Shown in pieces: positions 25,455 to 34,720 of a stretch of DNA of 64,000 nucleotides. The stretch spans positions 248,001 to 312,000 of the forward strand of contig NZ_JARQZP010000003.1 in assembly GCF_029589055.1 (NCBI RefSeq), written 5' to 3'. Position 1 is the first letter of the stretch; every line of letters begins with the position of its first letter. The notes beneath the pieces were generated by a model, which did no database searches, had not been told where the DNA came from, and saw only the letters and a program-made list of their open reading frames with translations. This DNA comes from Vibrio hannami (GTDB taxonomy: Bacteria > Pseudomonadota > Gammaproteobacteria > Enterobacterales > Vibrionaceae). A program made the position numbers and the translations under genes.

Positions 25455-26357
25455 TCAAATAAGCATTAGACTGTCTTGTTTGGTTAACTCATCTAAAAAT
25501 ATCTGAATTGCACGCGTGCGAAGTCGGCTTGGAGGACTTACGACGTGTATTCCTCCAGTCTTAAGTTTCCAGTCTGGCAGAATTTCAATTAACTTCCCCT
25601 TAACTATATCTTGTTGAATAGTAAAATCAGGGAGAATAGCAAAATGTTGACCGGAATAGAGCGCTTCTTTTACCGCAACAGTTACATTGAACGTAACATT
25701 TGAGTTAAGAGCGACGTCATGTTCTTGGCTATCCCTTGTAAACACACGATGACTGGATTCAATCCCATTGTACGAAACAAACGGTAGCTTGGATAAATCG
25801 GAAGGGTTAGTGGGTTGCCATTTATCTACAAAAGTGGTTGAGCCTACTGCGACTTCCCTAAAGGTTCCAATTTTTCGGGCCCTGTTGCTAGAATCTTCAA
25901 GCCAACCGATACGAAATGACAGATCAAAGCGGTGAGCAACGATATCGAGTCGATCATCGCTCAGTTGTGCTTCGATTTCAATATTCGGGTAACGTTGGCT
26001 GAATTCGGAAATAAAAGGTGCAAGTTTGTTGATGCCAAAATCTACCGGAGCCGTTAACCGTATCACGCCTGAAGGCTCTTTACTTCTTTCAATGACAGAT
26101 TCAAATGTAGCACGAGCCTGATTGAGTAGATCTTTACTGTGAAGATAAAATGCCTGCCCTACATCCGTTGTATGCATATGACGGGTATTACGGACCAATA
26201 GAGTCGCGCCCAGTTCTTCTTCAAGTAATTGTAACTGCTTACTCACTACAGCCTTACTGAGGTTTAGTCTCTTGGCAGCTGCTGTGATTGTTTTTTCTTC
26301 AACAATAGCAACAAAATAGGCGAGACGATTTAAGTTAAAGCGTAATTCAGAAATCAT
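25455..26357 (-). CDS. LysR-family transcriptional regulator
   Basis: A 300-residue LysR protein. DNA-binding part: LAYFVAIVEEKTITAAAKRLNLSKAVVSKQLQLLEEELGATLLVRNTRHMHTTDVG. Effector domain: GVIRLTAPVDFGINKLAPF and the SGQHFAILPDF turn. It is divergent from the FrnE-like gene at 26468, with an intergenic region of 110 bases, so it likely controls the FrnE-like/Rossmann protein pair. Confidence 0.92.
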   Translation of the reverse strand: MISELRFNLNRLAYFVAIVEEKTITAAAKRLNLSKAVVSKQLQLLEEELGATLLVRNTRHMHTTDVGQAFYLHSKDLLNQARATFESVIERSKEPSGVIRLTAPVDFGINKLAPFISEFSQRYPNIEIEAQLSDDRLDIVAHRFDLSFRIGWLEDSSNRARKIGTFREVAVGSTTFVDKWQPTNPSDLSKLPFVSYNGIESSHRVFTRDSQEHDVALNSNVTFNVTVAVKEALYSGQHFAILPDFTIQQDIVKGKLIEILPDWKLKTGGIHVVSPPSRLRTRAIQIFLDELTKQDSLMLI

Positions 26358-26467
26358 TGTCAGTTAAAAGCGAATAGTTATTCCACATTATCTGTGTATA
26401 CCATACAAAATGGAGCCTGTATATTTTCCTTTGTAGATACTATTAAGTGAAGCAAGAGGAGGCAGTT

Positions 26468-27094
26468 GTGGCCGATAGTAAATTTATCATCATCTATGAC
26501 ACGTACTGTGGTTGGTGCTACGGCGCAGCTCCAGTATTTGACGCTCTAATCAGATACGGTGCGGAAGTGGAATTGTTACACCGCCATCTATTTGAGGGGG
26601 AAAATGCGCCTCGAATGACTGAAGGAAAAGGAGAATACGTTTTGAAAGCAGACGCGAAAATTAAAGAGTTAACAGGTCAAACTTTCAGTAAGGCGTATAA
26701 CGAGAATATCGTGCGCTCAGATTCCGAGATATTAGATTCTACCTATTCTGCACAAGCCGCTGCTTTGGTTCGTGAGCTAGGTCCTGAGAAGGAGCTTTCC
26801 ATTTGCAAACGCTTGGAAGAAAAAGGCTTTGTTGAAGGAATTTCAGCTCAAAATCGCCAGCATGTTGTTGATACCCTGATTGCAGAGGGAGTGCCGAAAG
26901 AAAAAGCAGAGCTCGTTGGTAGTGAGGTAATGGCCGACAAAGTGAAAGCTGCTTCAAGCAAGGCGATTGAATTGATGCAACGAGTTGGCTCCATCGGAGT
27001 GCCAACCATTTTAAAAGTGATAGGCGACAGCATTGAACAGGTTGACCATACAGAGTTTTACAACAATCCAGAAGCAGCCAGATTACTGATTTAG
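26468..27094 (+). CDS. DsbA/FrnE-like thiol oxidoreductase
   Basis: A 208-residue cytosolic protein of the DsbA-fold FrnE group. The redox motif is DTYCGWCYGAAP (CxxC), followed by an inserted helical domain (about 60-150), and a cis-proline region SIGVPTIL that is standard for the thioredoxin fold. No signal peptide is seen, so it acts in the cytoplasm. The GTG at 26468, preceded by AGGAGG, was chosen over a GTG at 26447 that lies before that site. The following Rossmann-fold gene starts 52 bases later and is probably co-transcribed. Confidence 0.85.
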   Translation: MADSKFIIIYDTYCGWCYGAAPVFDALIRYGAEVELLHRHLFEGENAPRMTEGKGEYVLKADAKIKELTGQTFSKAYNENIVRSDSEILDSTYSAQAAALVRELGPEKELSICKRLEEKGFVEGISAQNRQHVVDTLIAEGVPKEKAELVGSEVMADKVKAASSKAIELMQRVGSIGVPTILKVIGDSIEQVDHTEFYNNPEAARLLI

Positions 27095-27146
27095 TTACTT
27101 TAATATCTAATTGTTTAATTGAATTTATTACTTAAGGAGATTTTTG

Positions 27147-27776
27147 ATGAAAATATTGCTAATTGGAGCGAGTGGTATGATCGGTAGCCGTATTCTGGAC
27201 GAAGCGACATCGCGTAAACATAACGTTATCGCAGTTGCCCGTAACACAGACAAAATAAAAAATAACGACCAGGTTGATTGTGTTAAAGCCGATGTATATG
27301 ACATTCCTTCTGTCATAGAGCTTGCGACGCATGCCGATGTGATTGTATCTGCCCTAAGCCCGCGTAACACAGATGATGCGGTCAAAGAAGCGGAAGCTTT
27401 TACTCAGCTACTTATTGATATTCAAATAAAGGCGGGAAAACGCTTGTTGACGGTGGGTGGTGGAAGCTCACTACAAATGCCAGATGGAACCAGCGCGTTA
27501 GAGTTGACTCCAGCGAGCATTCTGCCAGAAGCAACAGGTATGCGTCGCGCCTATGCTCAAATGCTCTCTGCAGATATCGACTTTACGGTGTTGGCACCAG
27601 GAGGAATGATAGCACCAGGAGAGCGTACCGGAAGTTTTCGGCTAGCCGGAAGAACAATGCTGGCCAATAAAGATGGCAGTAAAAGTAACATCAGTGCTGA
27701 AGACTTTGCTGTTGCTATGCTTGATGAGATTGAACAGCCCAAACACTTCCGAACTATTTTCAACGTAGCTTACTAA
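27147..27776 (+). CDS. NAD(P)-binding Rossmann-fold protein, NmrA/SDR-atypical type
   Basis: A 209-residue protein with an N-terminal dinucleotide-binding motif (KILLIGASGMIGSRILDEA), the DVIVSALSPR strand-loop after the third strand, RLLTVGGGSSL, and the FTVLAPGGMI segment. It lacks the canonical YxxxK catalytic pair, as in atypical short-chain dehydrogenases that bind NADPH and act as flavin or quinone reductases or redox sensors. AAGGAG precedes the ATG at ideal distance. It follows the FrnE-like gene in the same direction under the divergent LysR regulator. Confidence 0.82.
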   Translation: MKILLIGASGMIGSRILDEATSRKHNVIAVARNTDKIKNNDQVDCVKADVYDIPSVIELATHADVIVSALSPRNTDDAVKEAEAFTQLLIDIQIKAGKRLLTVGGGSSLQMPDGTSALELTPASILPEATGMRRAYAQMLSADIDFTVLAPGGMIAPGERTGSFRLAGRTMLANKDGSKSNISAEDFAVAMLDEIEQPKHFRTIFNVAY

Positions 27777-27957
27777 AACTTTGTCTTTCAGCTTTTTCAC
27801 CTTCAACTGGAGTTAAATCTTATGATTCCGCCTTACGATCACACAATTTCCGACAATAACTAATGGATATGAGTTATTAGAAATTGGATTTGTATCTCTA
27901 CTAGGACGTTGATAAGTTTATCTGAACGATTGTTCAATTTCTATTTGTAGGCTTAAA

Positions 27958-28191
27958 ATGTATATCAATAAGTTTCTAAAATCGGCAGTAGAACACGCGA
28001 TATTTAAGCGAGTTTTGACAGTTTCATTGGTTGTGGCGGGGCTATTAGTGGCGTTTAACCATGGCGAAAAGTTCTTATCCAATAACTTAGAAAGTGTAAT
28101 GGGTGCAAATTTTCTCCTAACATATTGTGTACCTTTCTGTGTTTCGGAACAAGAAAGTGTTTCTACCGTCCTGAAGTCTCGCTTTAACTAG
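27958..28191 (+). CDS. nrtS: NrtS-like nitrate/nitrite transporter small protein
   Basis: A 77-residue membrane protein with two hydrophobic segments (TVSLVVAGLLVAFNHG and ANFLLTYCVPFCVS). The conserved NrtS signature, a first span ending in an NHG motif and a second with LTY-VPYCV, is recognisable here as AFNHGEK and LLTYCVPFCVS. Family members take part in nitrate or nitrite transport in bacteria. No nitrate assimilation genes are adjacent; the following gene is a patatin-like lipase 62 bases downstream. Confidence 0.75.
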   Translation: MYINKFLKSAVEHAIFKRVLTVSLVVAGLLVAFNHGEKFLSNNLESVMGANFLLTYCVPFCVSEQESVSTVLKSRFN

Positions 28192-28253
28192 GGAAAGGTA
28201 TCAAGAACACCTTGATTGGGTTTTTGATATACGAGCCCTGTAAGGATAACATC

Positions 28254-29594
28254 ATGCGCTCACGGTCTATTTTTATTCTCCTCTTAATTGTGGTTGCAAC
28301 AGTTATAGCAATTGTACCTGACCCCGATAGAACTCCAACTAACGACCTGTTGATTAGCTTACCCAATGGCAGCATCTCAAACGATCACTACTCTTATTCA
28401 AATGCGGCCGCCAAACATGACAACGGCAATTACACAATAATATTAGCAATGTCCGGTGGAGGCAGTAGAGCTTCGGCGTTCTCTTATGGTGTGCTAAAAG
28501 CTTTAAAAGAACAAATCGTAACTCATGATGGCATAGATGAATCGTTGTTAAGTGAAGTGGACGTAATTAGCGCTGTTTCTGGAGGGAGCTTTACTGCTGC
28601 ATATTATGGTTTGTATGGGGATAAAATATTCACCAACTTTGAGGAGGATTTTCTTTCTCACGACGTAGGCACGGATCTGTTTTGGCGAGCATTTAGCCCA
28701 AGACAGTGGCTATCTTTTAATGGACGAACTGATGAGGTGGTAGGCTATTATCGAGAAAAGTTATTTGCAGATGCTACTTTTGCCGATTTCAATCAAGAAG
28801 AGAGTCCCTTAATCATAATTAATGCTACCGATATGGGTGGTGGAGTCCACTTTCCATTTATTCAAGAATACTTTGATTTATTGTGTACAGATCTATCAAG
28901 CTATTCGGTGGCAAGCGCTGTTGCTGCTTCTTCTGCTGTTCCCGTTTTGTTCAGCCCTATTCTCTTAAAGAACCACGAAGGCTGTGATCCCCCAAACTTG
29001 CTTGATTTAGAGTCGAGCGAGTACGCGAGCAGTATCGAGAAATCGACAGTTGAAGGGTTAAAAAGCTACAGTGAAAAATCGAAGCGACAATATGTACACT
29101 TGGTAGATGGTGGGATTACGGATAACCTGGGGTTAGTCGCTATTCGCGATTTATTGACTGCAAAGAAAGATAGCCACCTAAAATTTAATCGTTCAGATAT
29201 TAAATCTCACATAATGGTTATATCTATTGATGCTTCGGTTAAGCCATTTTCAAAATTGGATAGCTCCTCTTTCGAGCCTAACCTAGCGACTACAATAGAT
29301 TCAATGACGGATATACAGATTCATCGCTATAATGATGTTTCTAAAAGTTTGATTAAAGAAACGATTAAACAAGCTGGCCAAAGAAATTCTAGTCCTGGAA
29401 CACCTGTATCTTCTTATTTTGTTGATATCAATTTGAAAGAAATATCGGACAAGAGCGAAAAAGATTTTTTTAATAATATACCGACTGATTTATGCTTGCC
29501 GCCTGAAACTATAGATGCACTTATTGCTCAGGGGATTAGCCAACTTGCCAATAATGAGGAATATCGTCGCTTCTTAAGCGATATCAGGCAATAA
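28254..29594 (+). CDS. Patatin-like phospholipase family protein
   Basis: A 446-residue serine hydrolase, exported or membrane-anchored through an N-terminal hydrophobic segment (SIFILLLIVVATVIAIV). The oxyanion loop is MSGGGSRASAFSYG, the nucleophile motif is SAVSGGSFTAAYYG, and the catalytic Asp is in HLVDGGITDNLGL, so the Ser-Asp dyad is complete. The ATG at 28254 has TAAGGA at good distance and yields a clean N-terminal segment. The substrate, presumably a phospholipid or lysolipid, and any role in virulence or membrane turnover cannot be read from sequence. Confidence 0.9.
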   Translation: MRSRSIFILLLIVVATVIAIVPDPDRTPTNDLLISLPNGSISNDHYSYSNAAAKHDNGNYTIILAMSGGGSRASAFSYGVLKALKEQIVTHDGIDESLLSEVDVISAVSGGSFTAAYYGLYGDKIFTNFEEDFLSHDVGTDLFWRAFSPRQWLSFNGRTDEVVGYYREKLFADATFADFNQEESPLIIINATDMGGGVHFPFIQEYFDLLCTDLSSYSVASAVAASSAVPVLFSPILLKNHEGCDPPNLLDLESSEYASSIEKSTVEGLKSYSEKSKRQYVHLVDGGITDNLGLVAIRDLLTAKKDSHLKFNRSDIKSHIMVISIDASVKPFSKLDSSSFEPNLATTIDSMTDIQIHRYNDVSKSLIKETIKQAGQRNSSPGTPVSSYFVDINLKEISDKSEKDFFNNIPTDLCLPPETIDALIAQGISQLANNEEYRRFLSDIRQ

Positions 29595-29634
29595 AACTCC
29601 CCTTCGGGAGCTCATCTTGAGCTCGTTTGAGTAT

Positions 29635-29658
29635 AATGGCTGCATTTACGCAGCCATT
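29635..29658. terminator. Hairpin between convergent lipase and VIT-VWA genes
   Basis: A 9-bp stem (AATGGCTGC / GCAGCCATT) with a 6-base loop. Other short inverted repeats (CTCCCCTTCGGGAG, GAGCTCATCTTGAGCTC) occupy the rest of the 77-base gap. Confidence 0.6.
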
Positions 29659-29671
29659 ACTAGGCCGAACA

Positions 29672-31738
29672 CTATATTAACTTTGCCTTAAGCAGCTTAG
29701 ATACCCGTGTATTAAAGAAGTAGTTAGCTTCTTCAGCCAGAGCCAATATAAACGATGCGCAGTTTGCCATTTCACTTTCTAGCTGGTAACTATTGATTTC
29801 GTCAATATCATACCCCTGGCTTACTAGGTAGCTGTAACACAATGTCTCTTTCGCCGGGCGGGCATGGTCACTTCTTCTGTCCAGACGTTGTTCAAGATCG
29901 CTTAGATTATAGTAAAGCTTCACTTTTCTGATGCGTTTGGCTCGTTTTAGCAGCCTGCTGTCTCCTTTGGCTTCTATTGCATCTAACAGCGCATCGCTTA
30001 TATCTGGTAAGGGCTCAGGGTCTGCCGTTCTGCGAAGAAATGGTGGTATATCCAGATAAGAGGCCTCTTGTTCACACTTCAAGGTTGATGATGCTTGTGA
30101 GTAACTCCTCTTCTCCATTTGAGGTACGGCAGCAAGTTCAGGTAGGCCATCAGCCAGAGCAACCGTTTCATCGCTGACCATGCTATAGCTAGTGTAGCGT
30201 GAAATAATATTGGCTTGTGTAGCGAGTTTTATTGCATCGGTCTCCTGTTCATTCTCCATCTGATCGATAAGTAACTTTGCGACTAGTTGGGACACGGGTT
30301 CGTGCATAGATTCAGGAGCCAGTAACACAGAGACCGTATCCGAATCATTGGCTGACACTGAATCTGGTTGATCGTCGGTCAACATCGCAACTGGGCTACT
30401 CTGCTTTGAATAGAAGTAACCTGGGCGGTGTATCTTGTCGCGCGCTGGCATTGCCGGAGATACTTTGATTGTTCCGGGCTGACTGATCTTGCTAGATTGC
30501 ATGATTACCCGATAGAGGGCATTAGCCATGTTCTCGTGGGGATTAACCAGCGTTAATGTTCCACCAGTTTTACCTGATAGCCGCTGAAGTACTGACTCAG
30601 ATATTGCAAACCCAACGCCAATCGAGAATATACGAATACCAAGAATCTTTGCTTTGGACGTCAACGCTTTAATTCGCTCGTCTTCCCATACCTGACCATC
30701 GGTCAGAAGAACAATATCACCGTCCATTTTTGAGTGTTGTAGTTGGTCGATAGCCAATTTAAGTGCGTCTTCGATGTTAGTTCCGCCTAAGTCTGCGTCG
30801 AGAGAATTAACGGCTTCAAGTATATCTTCAGTTAAGGGAAGAGGTTGGTTATGGACACTGTTAGGTTCTGAACCATACTCAATAAGGTTTACTGGCCTGC
30901 TTGTCGGAAATTCTGTAAATATTTCCTGCAAACCCGATGACACATGCTCAATGGATACGCCTGACATCGACCCTGAACAATCCACCAGAAGCTGAATCGC
31001 GCGGTTTGAGTACGAGTCAAAGTGGCTTTCTTTTTTGGGAATGATACTACCTAGAGTCGCGAATTGGTCACCAAATGCCGCTGTGATAAAGTTTGAGGTT
31101 ACCTCTTCGCATTTCAGATAGAATTTGATGTCTTGATTTAGGTAGCCAGAAAAACGGATGTTGCTGTTTTCATCCACCTTAATGGCATGAGATGAATTGC
31201 AAATCTTGGTTTGCTTAGGTGTCTCGACTTGGGCGGTAAAAGGGTAATTAACGAGAGCATTGGCAACAGGTTCTGGGGAGCTAAAGAAATCTTTCTCACC
31301 ATAGTGAGGAGCAATAACAGTAGGCAGGTAATAACGTATTTGATCACTTTCGACATGGCAGAGCTGGTGGATAGTGAGAGTTATTTCAGCTTTCTCTTCA
31401 GGAGCAAGGTTTCCCAGATTGAGTTCGTACAGTCCGTCGCCAATGTCTTTGACTAAAACCGTGCGTTTGCCTTCTGCTATGCCTTCTTCATAACGTTCTT
31501 CGGCTTCGGATTTTTCTAATACCTGCCCTTTATAGAGTTTGTCGTTGATAAGAACTTCAACATTTCCGACAACAGCTTCACGGGGAATAGGGAACTGATA
31601 ACACGCTTCTATAACAGTATCACTGTCATTAAAAAATCGCTGCACCAGCTCTGTGGTTACCATTGGCAGTGTGAATTTAATATTAATATTGACACCAGTC
31701 AGGGGCGAGCTGGTAAATCCCTTTAAATGATTAGTCAT
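29672..31738 (-). CDS. VIT and VWA domain protein
   Basis: A 688-residue protein without signal peptide. An N-terminal VIT domain (about 1-130) has CYQFPIPREAVV, the acidic EAEERYEEGIAEGK run and GNLAPEEKAEI. A VWA domain follows (about 245-400) with an intact MIDAS set (VDCSGSMSG, LGGTNIED, LTDGQVWED). The C-terminal third is helical and unrecognised. The combination resembles the inter-alpha-trypsin inhibitor heavy-chain/VWA5 proteins of eukaryotes. Its start overlaps the end of a MerR-type regulator gene by 8 bases, so the pair forms one operon. Confidence 0.9.
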   Translation of the reverse strand: MTNHLKGFTSSPLTGVNINIKFTLPMVTTELVQRFFNDSDTVIEACYQFPIPREAVVGNVEVLINDKLYKGQVLEKSEAEERYEEGIAEGKRTVLVKDIGDGLYELNLGNLAPEEKAEITLTIHQLCHVESDQIRYYLPTVIAPHYGEKDFFSSPEPVANALVNYPFTAQVETPKQTKICNSSHAIKVDENSNIRFSGYLNQDIKFYLKCEEVTSNFITAAFGDQFATLGSIIPKKESHFDSYSNRAIQLLVDCSGSMSGVSIEHVSSGLQEIFTEFPTSRPVNLIEYGSEPNSVHNQPLPLTEDILEAVNSLDADLGGTNIEDALKLAIDQLQHSKMDGDIVLLTDGQVWEDERIKALTSKAKILGIRIFSIGVGFAISESVLQRLSGKTGGTLTLVNPHENMANALYRVIMQSSKISQPGTIKVSPAMPARDKIHRPGYFYSKQSSPVAMLTDDQPDSVSANDSDTVSVLLAPESMHEPVSQLVAKLLIDQMENEQETDAIKLATQANIISRYTSYSMVSDETVALADGLPELAAVPQMEKRSYSQASSTLKCEQEASYLDIPPFLRRTADPEPLPDISDALLDAIEAKGDSRLLKRAKRIRKVKLYYNLSDLEQRLDRRSDHARPAKETLCYSYLVSQGYDIDEINSYQLESEMANCASFILALAEEANYFFNTRVSKLLKAKLI

Positions 31739-32123
31739 CTTTGCTCTCCAGAGTTTTAAGTATGGATTCAGCGATTAATTGGATGGTGGTGTGTTCGAGG
31801 CGAGCTATGCTTTGATCTATCTGCAGCTCAATGCCCTGAGCAATATGAATGGACGTAAGCATGTTGATTTCCCCTGGCTTTCTTTTAGGTTCAGGGATAT
31901 CGGAGGGTGGTTCTTTTAAAGCGAGTGCGATTTTATCTAAAGACAAACCTGCCTGGCTCCACTTCTTGACCTGCAGGCATTGTTCGACGTGCTGTTCGCT
32001 GTACTTCGCGGCTTTTCTTTCACCTATCGGGCGATCGACCAGTTGCTTCTGGATATAAAACCGTATTGTTCTGACAGGCAGTTCTACCAGCTCGCTTAAC
32101 TGGTTTATTGAATAGAAGTTCAT
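31731..32123 (-). CDS. MerR-family transcriptional regulator
   Basis: A 130-residue MerR-type protein. The DNA-binding part is YSINQLSELVELPVRTIRFYIQKQLVDRPIGERKAAKYSEQHVEQC, followed by LQVKKWSQAGLSLDKIA. The remainder is a short helical effector region without metal-binding cysteines. It precedes and overlaps the VIT-VWA gene, so it likely controls that operon and itself. A large nested inverted repeat begins three bases upstream of its ATG. Confidence 0.9.
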   Translation of the reverse strand: MNFYSINQLSELVELPVRTIRFYIQKQLVDRPIGERKAAKYSEQHVEQCLQVKKWSQAGLSLDKIALALKEPPSDIPEPKRKPGEINMLTSIHIAQGIELQIDQSIARLEHTTIQLIAESILKTLESKDD

Positions 32124-32125
32124 AT

Positions 32126-32191
32126 GCTCACCATTTAATTGACAGTTAAAGTGTAATATAAGGTGTTTTTAACTGTCAAATAAAGGTGAGC
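32126..32191. repeat. Nested inverted repeats upstream of the MerR gene
   Basis: An inner perfect 12-bp inverted repeat, TTGACAGTTAAA (32139-32150) and TTTAACTGTCAA (32168-32179), sits inside an outer 7-bp repeat, GCTCACC (32126-32132) and GGTGAGC (32185-32191). On the minus strand TTGACA can act as a -35 element for merR. The outer right-hand copy in minus-strand reading (GGTGAGC next to ATATG) also serves as merR ribosome-binding site. It is a strong candidate for an autoregulatory operator. Confidence 0.8.
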
Positions 32192-32214
32192 AAAATAGTG
32201 GTGAGTCGCTCAGG

Positions 32215-33600
32215 TTACGCTTGATTTCCAGATGGACGGCGAGACTTATTTTTTGGACGTGGGTTTCTACGTTTTTCGGTGCTTCCAGTGTTAGAAGTTG
32301 ACGACCCTCCTTTACTAAAATGGCGCTTGTTTTTGCCTGCAGGCTTATGGCCTTTTGCATTCTCTCCTGAACGTTGTCCGTTTGTGTGGTCTGCTTTAGG
32401 CTTTTTCGGTTTTTTAGGCTTTTTAGGTTTCATTGGACGGGTATCCAGTTTTGATTCCGGTAGGGTGTTGGTTACCGGGTAACCTTTTAGCTCTAACCTA
32501 GGTAGAACTTTTTGAATCAACCGTTCAATACCGAACAGCTCGGCTGCTTCATCTTTGCATACCAGAGAGTAGGCCATACCAACTTCACCAGCTCGACCGG
32601 TTCTTCCTATTCTATGAACATAGTCTTCAGCGACATGAGGCAGCTCAAAGTTCACCACCTGTGGAAGCTGTGGAATATCGATACCTCGAGCTGCAATGTC
32701 CGTTGCTACCAGAACCCGGATATCTCCTGATTTAAAATCTGCCAGTGCTTTGGTTCGTGCGCCCTGACTTTTGTTGCCATGAATAGGGGCTGCAGTGATG
32801 CCTTGATCATTCAGGTAATAAGAAAGGCGGTTAGCACCATGTTTAGTTCGACAAAATACCAGTGTCTGCTGCCAGTCACCTTGTTGTATCAGCTCTTTGA
32901 GCATGGGAGCTTTTTTGCGCTTATCTGCTGGATAAATGCATTGCTCAACGGTTCTTGCAGTAGAGTTAGCCGGGTTTACCGAAACCTCTATCGGGTTATT
33001 TACCAGTCCTTTCGCTAGTTCACGAATCTCGGCGGAGAAGGTGGCCGAAAACAGCAGGTTTTGTCGCTTAGCAGGTAATAACTCCAGGATCTTCTTAATA
33101 TCCCGGATGAACCCCATATCCAGCATTCTGTCCGCTTCATCGAGTACCAACACCTCAAGCTGAGAAAACTTAATTGCATTTTGTTGGTACAGATCCAATA
33201 AGCGGCCCGGTGTCGCAACCAGTACATCACTGCCTTTGCGAAGGTTCATCATTTGCGGATTTATCTTTACGCCACCAAAGACAACGTTTGAACGTAGTGG
33301 TAGGTACTTGCTGTATTTCACTACACTGTCGTTAACCTGTGCTGCCAGTTCTCGGGTCGGTGTGAGTACAAGTGCTCGAATATGGTTACCTTTAACTCTT
33401 GGTCCACTACTCAGTTTTTCCAGTATTGGCAGCGTAAAACCTGCAGTTTTTCCTGTGCCAGTTTGGGCTGCGGCCATAACATCTTTACCCTCCAATACAG
33501 CAGGAATCGCCTGCAGTTGAATCGGGGATGGTGTGTCATAACCTTGTTCTTTGATGGCTTTTAAGATTTCTAAAGAAAGGCCCAGTTGGGAAAAACTCAT
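32215..33600 (-). CDS. rhlE: ATP-dependent DEAD-box RNA helicase RhlE
   Basis: A 461-residue DEAD-box helicase. Motifs in order: Q motif ([14 protein letters not shown]), I (AAQTGTGKT), Ia (PTRELAAQ), Ib (TPGRLLDL), II ([11 protein letters not shown]), III (SATF), IV ([13 protein letters not shown]), V ([12 protein letters not shown]), VI (HRIGRTGR). The C-terminal tail (about 375-461) is disordered and basic, with a [10 protein letters not shown] run and Gly/Ser/Asn-rich end, as in RhlE proteins that remodel ribosomal or degradosome RNA. It is an independent gene; the merR operon starts downstream. Confidence 0.95.
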   Translation of the reverse strand: MSFSQLGLSLEILKAIKEQGYDTPSPIQLQAIPAVLEGKDVMAAAQTGTGKTAGFTLPILEKLSSGPRVKGNHIRALVLTPTRELAAQVNDSVVKYSKYLPLRSNVVFGGVKINPQMMNLRKGSDVLVATPGRLLDLYQQNAIKFSQLEVLVLDEADRMLDMGFIRDIKKILELLPAKRQNLLFSATFSAEIRELAKGLVNNPIEVSVNPANSTARTVEQCIYPADKRKKAPMLKELIQQGDWQQTLVFCRTKHGANRLSYYLNDQGITAAPIHGNKSQGARTKALADFKSGDIRVLVATDIAARGIDIPQLPQVVNFELPHVAEDYVHRIGRTGRAGEVGMAYSLVCKDEAAELFGIERLIQKVLPRLELKGYPVTNTLPESKLDTRPMKPKKPKKPKKPKADHTNGQRSGENAKGHKPAGKNKRHFSKGGSSTSNTGSTEKRRNPRPKNKSRRPSGNQA

Positions 33601-33666
33601 AGTTTGGATACTCAGTTAGAAGGTAGCCGCGCATTCTGCGCCTTTTGCTGGCTTAACTCAAGTGAA

Positions 33667-34566
33667 TTAGTGGTTTTGTAACCAACCGACCTGACAAAGC
33701 TTTTCGATAAACCACTCAAATGCTTTACCTTGCTGGTCTTTGTGCCATGCGATATAGATATCCTGATCCGGGCGAGGGATTGCACACTGTTTTTCGACTA
33801 GTTCACCAGAATCCAGCATTGGTTTTGCTATGTGTAGTGGCAAAAAACCTATGCCTAAGCCCTGGCGCTGTCCTTCCAATTTGCTATCCATGGAACTGAC
33901 TCTGAGTACCTGCTTACTTTGGAAGAGTCCACTATCGCGTACAGGCAATATCTGCGAAGTGTCGGCGACAACAACGGAAGGGTATTTTCTCAATTGTTCA
34001 TTATCAATCACACCTTTGAAGCCTGCTAGCGGGTGTTGGCTTGATACCGCAAACACAAAGGAGAGTGTCCCAATTTTGTGGGTTTTAAACAGCCCTTTTG
34101 GTAGCTCTCCGGATACGCCAATAACAATATCGGCTCTTCTGCTGTGCAGAGCATCCCAGCCGCCGCCTAGTACTTCGACGCCTAATGTAACGTCGACATT
34201 GTGTTCAAGTTGATTGAACTGAGTGACCAAATCAAACAGTGGCGCTTGGCATATTGTGGTATCGCGCGCGATACGAATTTCTCGCTCCCAGCCAGAATCC
34301 AGTTGCTTAACTGAATCAATGAGCCTATTCGTCGCGAGCAAGATTTCTCGGCCCTGTTCCAGTACTAATCGCCCTGCGGGCGTTAACTGTGCTCTTTGCT
34401 TACTTCGGTCAAATAGCGTTATATCAAGGTCTTCTTCAAGCTTTTTAATCGTATAACTGAGTGCTGAAGGTACTTTAAACAAAGACTCTGCAGCAGCGGC
34501 AAAGCTGCCCTTTTTGTCGATAGCGTCTAACGCCTGAAGTGCTTCAATTGTGATGGCCTGATGCAT
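33667..34566 (-). CDS. LysR-family transcriptional regulator
   Basis: A 299-residue LysR protein with the helix-turn-helix EALQALDAIDKKGSFAAAAESLFKVPSALSYTIKKLEEDLDITLFDRSKQRAQLTPAGR and an effector domain starting WEREIRIARDT. It is divergent from the pirin gene with palindromic TTCAA-rich sequence between them. This arrangement (LysR, pirin, glutathionyl-hydroquinone reductase) suggests control of quinone or electrophile detoxification. Confidence 0.92.
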   Translation of the reverse strand: MHQAITIEALQALDAIDKKGSFAAAAESLFKVPSALSYTIKKLEEDLDITLFDRSKQRAQLTPAGRLVLEQGREILLATNRLIDSVKQLDSGWEREIRIARDTTICQAPLFDLVTQFNQLEHNVDVTLGVEVLGGGWDALHSRRADIVIGVSGELPKGLFKTHKIGTLSFVFAVSSQHPLAGFKGVIDNEQLRKYPSVVVADTSQILPVRDSGLFQSKQVLRVSSMDSKLEGQRQGLGIGFLPLHIAKPMLDSGELVEKQCAIPRPDQDIYIAWHKDQQGKAFEWFIEKLCQVGWLQNH

Positions 34567-34577
34567 CTGCTTCCATG

Positions 34578-34605
34578 TTCAAATAATTTGAATTAATAAT
34601 TCAAA
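34578..34605. promoter_or_regulatory. Candidate LysR operator before pirin
   Basis: Two overlapping palindromes, TTCAAATAATTTGAA (34578-34592) and TTTGAATTAATAATTCAAA (34587-34605), provide alternating TTCAA half-sites of the T-N11-A style 12-40 bases upstream of the LysR start codon. Confidence 0.6.
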
Positions 34606-34720
34606 ATGTTCCGATTTTTAAATGAATCTAGCACAACTAAACTTAGATTCAATATCAAGAAGCAATACAATTAGATGGTGTTGTACTTTGATTAAAAAAA
34701 TTGAAGATGAAGAGGTAAAC

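Noticed and set aside
32395..32440. KPK repeat run in rhlE as a DNA repeat or recombination site
   Set aside because: It is simply the low-complexity basic tail of the helicase.
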